Of a stretch of DNA of 64,000 nt, positions 61,478 through 64,000 are shown piece after piece (the stretch's first letter is position 1; every line of letters begins with the position of its first letter). The notes under the pieces are model-generated. The model ran no database searches and was not told where the DNA came from. It worked only from the letters and a program-made list of their open reading frames with translations. Source of the stretch: Peptococcus niger. GTDB taxonomy: Bacteria > Bacillota > Peptococcia > Peptococcales > Peptococcaceae. The stretch spans positions 97,685 to 161,684 of the forward strand of contig NZ_FNAF01000004.1 of assembly GCF_900101835.1 (NCBI RefSeq), read 5' to 3'. The position numbers were made by a program, and so were the translations under genes.

Positions 61478-61852
61478 TCATTTCTTCTTCCGAAACTTAA
61501 TATAGTCAAGAAAGTCTGTGATATCCTCCATGTCCTTATCGCTCAATTTGGTGCCTTGCAAGTGGGCTGCAATGGTTTGAATCGGAGATGCTGGCTCGTC
61601 TACAGCTTTAGCAACAGCGTCCTCTTCGCCCATCGTCTCCAGTAAGTTGGTAAGGGACATACCTAACCCTTTAGCAACTGCGTTGTAGGTATCAAGTGTG
61701 GGGGAGAGAGGCTTGCCTGCGCGACTGCTGATATTACGCTCTAGCATAGATATATGCCCCTTGCTAAGGCCTGATTTATCTGCAAATTCTTGTATGGTGA
61801 TGAGGTGTTCTATGCGGTATTTGCGAATTAAATCCCCTAGTGAATCAGTCAT
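61478..61852 (-). CDS. XRE family repressor (ImmR/CI-like)
   Basis: A 124-residue protein with an N-terminal helix-turn-helix (ITIQEFADKSGLSKGHISMLER, about residues 19-40) and a C-terminal helical segment ending in KLSDKDMEDITDFLDYIKFRKKK. It likely holds the element dormant by binding the repeats in the intergenic region (61907-61978). It is in one operon with immA. Confidence 0.9.
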   Translation of the reverse strand: MTDSLGDLIRKYRIEHLITIQEFADKSGLSKGHISMLERNISSRAGKPLSPTLDTYNAVAKGLGMSLTNLLETMGEEDAVAKAVDEPASPIQTIAAHLQGTKLSDKDMEDITDFLDYIKFRKKK

Positions 61853-61906
61853 TTAGGTCACATCCTATTCTTGTGATGTTAAGAAGATGAAACATTTTCT
61901 GGGTCT

Positions 61907-61935
61907 ATTGTACAGCTTGTTGAACAAAAAGTAAA
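61907..61935 (-). promoter_or_regulatory. Promoter of the repressor-immA operon with operator repeat
   Basis: On the minus strand TTTACT, 17 bp, TACAAT. The element TGTTGAACAAAAAG (61918-61931) lies within it and recurs almost exactly at 61949-61962. Confidence 0.75.
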
Positions 61936-61949
61936 GACGAATTCACCTG

Positions 61950-61978
61950 TTGACCAAAAAGAACTTCTGGTGTACAAT
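61950..61978 (+). promoter_or_regulatory. Promoter of the rightward element operon with operator repeat
   Basis: TTGACC, 17 bp and TACAAT. TGTTGACCAAAAAG (61949-61962) covers the -35 and matches the repeat in the leftward promoter, so one repressor could close both. Confidence 0.8.
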
Positions 61979-62070
61979 CTGTTTAGAAATAGAATATATA
62001 TAACTCTTTAAATTAAAGCGGGTGACCTGCTTTTAAATACTAAAACGATAAACAGAAAGGTGTGTATGAC

Positions 62071-62268
62071 ATGAGATACGCAGTTAAAGAGGCAAGGGAA
62101 GCAGTAGGAATGTCCCAAGAGGAACTGGCCAAAAAGGCGGGTATCAGCAGGACAACACTTTGGAGAATGGAGCAATCCGATGCAGATAGATTTGGCGTGA
62201 AGTCTAAATCTTTAGCAGCGGTAGCTCGGGCACTTAACAAGCAGGTAAGTGATATTTTTTTAGTTTAA
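62071..62268 (+). CDS. Small XRE family regulator (Cro-like)
   Basis: A 65-residue helix-turn-helix protein (EAREAVGMSQEELAKKAGISRTTLWRMEQ). First gene rightward of the divergent promoters, the cro position. ATG 62071 is preferred, since the GTG at 62062 sits on the ribosome site AAAGG. Confidence 0.88.
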   Translation: MRYAVKEAREAVGMSQEELAKKAGISRTTLWRMEQSDADRFGVKSKSLAAVARALNKQVSDIFLV

Positions 62269-62310
62269 AGTTTCTGTAATTGAACAAGCGTCAGAAAAAA
62301 AGGAGGCCTC

Positions 62311-62628
62311 ATGATGTCTGCCACAAGCGAAAATAATTCTGATAAAGCCGTGGGCGTTCTCGTGGATTTGTTGATTGGTCCCCTTTTTGAGCGCCTGAAG
62401 CCACTAATAGACGATTACTTCGAGGATAAGTCTAAAGAAGACAGGGATCATGCTTGGCCGGAATATATTCAGCGGACTGATATAGAAAAATACACAGGTT
62501 TTTCTAAGTCCACTTTTGACCGCTGGGTGCGAGATGGCTTGCCGATTGTAAAAGGTGATGGTAATAACGGCCGTGTCATGGTTCGCTCAAGTGATTTACG
62601 GTCATGGTTGGATAAAAAAATGATTTAG
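62311..62628 (+). CDS. DNA-binding protein with an excisionase/AlpA-type helix-turn-helix
   Basis: A 105-residue protein. The C-terminal half, YIQRTDIEKYTGFSKSTFDRWVRDGLPIVKGD...MVRSSDLRSWLDK, is a winged helix like excisionases and AlpA regulators. The N-terminal 45 residues are acidic and helical. A recombination directionality or regulatory role for the element is plausible. AAAGGAGG precedes the ATG. Confidence 0.75.
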   Translation: MMSATSENNSDKAVGVLVDLLIGPLFERLKPLIDDYFEDKSKEDRDHAWPEYIQRTDIEKYTGFSKSTFDRWVRDGLPIVKGDGNNGRVMVRSSDLRSWLDKKMI

Positions 62629-62638
62629 GAGGATTACA

Positions 62639-63043
62639 ATGCCTGAGGAAAAGCAAGACTTTACCGCTTATCTGGTAGACGAAAATGGAAATACAAAGTC
62701 TTACAATTTCGGCTCTACAGCTAATATTTCAGTATTTCTAACCGAGTGTGAGGTTGGAAGTATAGAGACTTATCGTGTGAGAAACGAGACCCTAGCAGGC
62801 TTATATATTTGCTGGGTAGACCCGGAAGCTAAAGAAAAAGGCCGAGAATATAATGCTGTTGGCAGCCGATTGGCCGGAGTTCCTGTTTATGGGAAGCTGC
62901 TTATGTGGCGGTCTTATGACGATAAGGCCTTGCCGATAAGGGAAAATGATATCAAGTTTTTAGAACGGATAGCCGCTCTTTATAGGGCGCAGTTAGTTAA
63001 GATAAATCGATCTAAAAGACGGCAAGAAAGGAGCCTAAAATGA
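62639..63043 (+). CDS. Hypothetical protein of the mobile element
   Basis: A 134-residue soluble protein, beta-rich at first (FTAYLVDENGNTKSYNFGST) and helical at the end, finishing in basic residues (KINRSKRRQERSLK). No family recognised. It shares a weak opening pattern (a DENGN-type turn, then an aromatic-rich strand) with the protein at 63391. AGGAGG lies before the ATG. Confidence 0.65.
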   Translation: MPEEKQDFTAYLVDENGNTKSYNFGSTANISVFLTECEVGSIETYRVRNETLAGLYICWVDPEAKEKGREYNAVGSRLAGVPVYGKLLMWRSYDDKALPIRENDIKFLERIAALYRAQLVKINRSKRRQERSLK

Positions 63044-63387
63044 GTGCGATAAATAAAAAAATGCTCCACACAGGTGGCCGCCAATGTGGAGCAAGAAAAA
63101 AGGTACTCCCTAGAATACCCGAAGACAGTATATCAAAAAATACGGCTTCTGATAAGCCTAAAAAAGTGAATATGGTGTCTAGCCCTTTAATGCTAGTCGC
63201 TCGGGTTTTATTTTGGGTTTCAGCCTTCATGTTTCTGTATTCTGCCTTGAGAGTAGATAGTTCTAGCCTTTCGCTTTTAGCTGGGCTAGGGAGAATGACT
63301 ATGTGGGCCATGCTGGCAGCCATAGGAGTTCTGGGATTTGAAAAAGCAAAGATTAACTTGTTGAGGCGTTTGAGTAAGAGAGGTTGA
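63040..63387 (+). CDS. Small membrane protein of the mobile element
   Basis: A 115-residue protein: a basic N-terminal half (residues 1-45), two predicted membrane helices (about 48-68 and 76-98) and a short basic C terminus. Family unknown. It overlaps the previous gene by four bases (ATGA) and is preceded by AAAGGAG. Confidence 0.65.
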   Translation: MSAINKKMLHTGGRQCGARKKVLPRIPEDSISKNTASDKPKKVNMVSSPLMLVARVLFWVSAFMFLYSALRVDSSSLSLLAGLGRMTMWAMLAAIGVLGFEKAKINLLRRLSKRG

Positions 63388-63390
63388 AAT

Positions 63391-63744
63391 ATGGACAATT
63401 ATACATTCGGTTTTCGTATAGACGAGCATGGCAACTATGGCTCATGGCGGTATCAAAATATGTCTGAGGCAGCAGAATATCTAACAGGCTCCCCTGATGG
63501 TAAATGCCGACTTATAGGACTGGCGCATAGTGACTTAAAAGATCGGTTTGTAGCCCTAATGCCGGAAGAGCCGGATAAGAGAGCAGATGTTAATTTAATC
63601 GGAAGTACCTTTGCCTTGGGGCTGATAAAAGGGAAAATGGTTGTTTTTTCTTATGGCAATGATGGCGTTCGGTCTGTTAGTAGGGCTGAAAATGATTATC
63701 TCAGACAAATTATTCAGGATATCACCGGTAAAGATTTTAGGTAG
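63391..63744 (+). CDS. Hypothetical protein of the mobile element
   Basis: A 117-residue soluble protein with a mixed alpha/beta appearance (DNYTFGFRIDEHGNYGSWRYQ at the start, VSRAENDYLRQIIQDITGKDF at the end). It resembles the protein at 62639 in overall plan: DE-GN turn near residue 12, then a segment on aromatic residues and a LIGSTF/VGSRLAG-like stretch. They may be distant paralogues. Function unknown. Confidence 0.65.
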   Translation: MDNYTFGFRIDEHGNYGSWRYQNMSEAAEYLTGSPDGKCRLIGLAHSDLKDRFVALMPEEPDKRADVNLIGSTFALGLIKGKMVVFSYGNDGVRSVSRAENDYLRQIIQDITGKDFR

Positions 63745-63762
63745 GGAAAGGGTTTTGAAAGA

Positions 63763-64000
63763 ATGATTAAAGAAATGCTTAATGGTCCAAGTATTGTTCT
63801 TGATCCAGTGCTTTTTAGGGCCGTTGGTTTGAAAGAGGCTCTAGTTCTGCAAGTGCTTTCTGTGAGGATTGAGGAAAATAAAATAGCTGGTAGAAACTTC
63901 CAAAAGGGTAGATATTGGGTGGATAAGCCAATGCGTGAATGGCAGGAGGATGAATTTAGCTTCCTGACTTTTGATACGCTTAAAAGAACGTTTACCAGGC
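63763..64000 (+). CDS. DnaD-like replication initiation protein, N-terminal part (runs off window)
   Basis: An open frame from ATG 63763 (AAAGGG about 12 bases upstream) to the window edge, 79 residues. It begins MIKEMLNGPSIVLDPVLF, then LKEALVLQVLSVRIEEN, YWVDKPMREWQEDEFSFLT and FDTLKRTFTR. This is the winged-helix opening of phage and ICE replisome organisers: hydrophobic lead, helix with L-x-L-Q-x-L, W-aromatic strand, W-Q-x-x-FPFW-like turn, recognition helix. It supports autonomous replication of the element. Confidence 0.65.
   Translation, partial: MIKEMLNGPSIVLDPVLFRAVGLKEALVLQVLSVRIEENKIAGRNFQKGRYWVDKPMREWQEDEFSFLTFDTLKRTFTR

Overview
The window reads as chromosomal DNA of a Gram-positive anaerobe of the Clostridia (Bacillota). 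Supporting signs are strong AGGAGG-type ribosome sites, a T-box leader on thrS, a fatty-acid kinase pair (FakA/DegV), a MurT-type Mur ligase, PdxR/PdxS vitamin B6 genes, a butyryl-CoA dehydrogenase/ETF operon, and the order pilus genes - pepP - efp - CD1247-type zinc-ribbon gene, an arrangement I associate with Peptococcaceae-like Clostridia. The family assignment is inference; species cannot be read from this sequence.

Layout. 1-9.05 kb: end of a DegV gene, an AraC regulator divergent from a YbtP/Q-like ABC pair plus a MATE pump, a purine permease and an ECF S component. 9.06-15.6 kb (minus strand): a MacB/FtsX-type ABC exporter with its two-component system, then tmk and trpS. 15.7-17.1 kb: a YtoI-like CBS/DRTGG regulator. 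17.2-23.9 kb: a compact nine-gene type IV pilus / type II secretion-like operon with overlapping genes, running into pepP, efp and a CD1247-type gene. 26.1-29.5 kb: bcd-etfB-etfA behind a leader with a terminator-like hairpin. 29.8-34.4 kb: pdxR divergent from pdxS (no pdxT), aldehyde dehydrogenase and an alpha/beta hydrolase. 34.6-37.7 kb: a second FtsX-type ABC transporter. 37.9-39.0 kb: an AT-rich islet with a self-inhibited Fic protein, a frameshifted partner and an integrase remnant, beside tRNA-Leu. 39.5-47.8 kb: folD, an unknown gene, ppx, ppk, glnS, plsC and murT without gatD. 48-57.1 kb: tRNA-Val, two acyltransferase-type genes, fakA-fakB, tRNA-Leu, T-box-thrS and a D,D-carboxypeptidase.

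57.4 kb to the right edge is an integrated mobile element. Its left end is a 20-bp 3' fragment of a tRNA (probably tRNA-Pro) still followed by that tRNA's terminator. Next come tandem repeats likely to be integrase arm sites, a tyrosine integrase, a secreted copper-amine-oxidase-like protein, a RelB/ParE toxin-antitoxin pair, an ImmA/ImmR-like repressor module with divergent promoters, small accessory genes, and the start of a DnaD-like replication protein that runs off the window.

The most striking unannotated structure is at 60330-60900. It is an array of at least 28 same-orientation copies of an 11-bp unit beginning GTGCAA, spaced about one helical turn apart, ending in a small hairpin and an AT-rich block of TGATAA repeats. 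Together with the nearby DnaD-like gene it looks like a helically phased iteron origin, or a partition or transfer site, of the element. Other items worth checking: a shared 11-bp motif inside the promoter spacers of two unrelated ABC transporter operons, the unusual pilus gene set, the soluble histidine kinase, and the missing partners of pdxS and murT.
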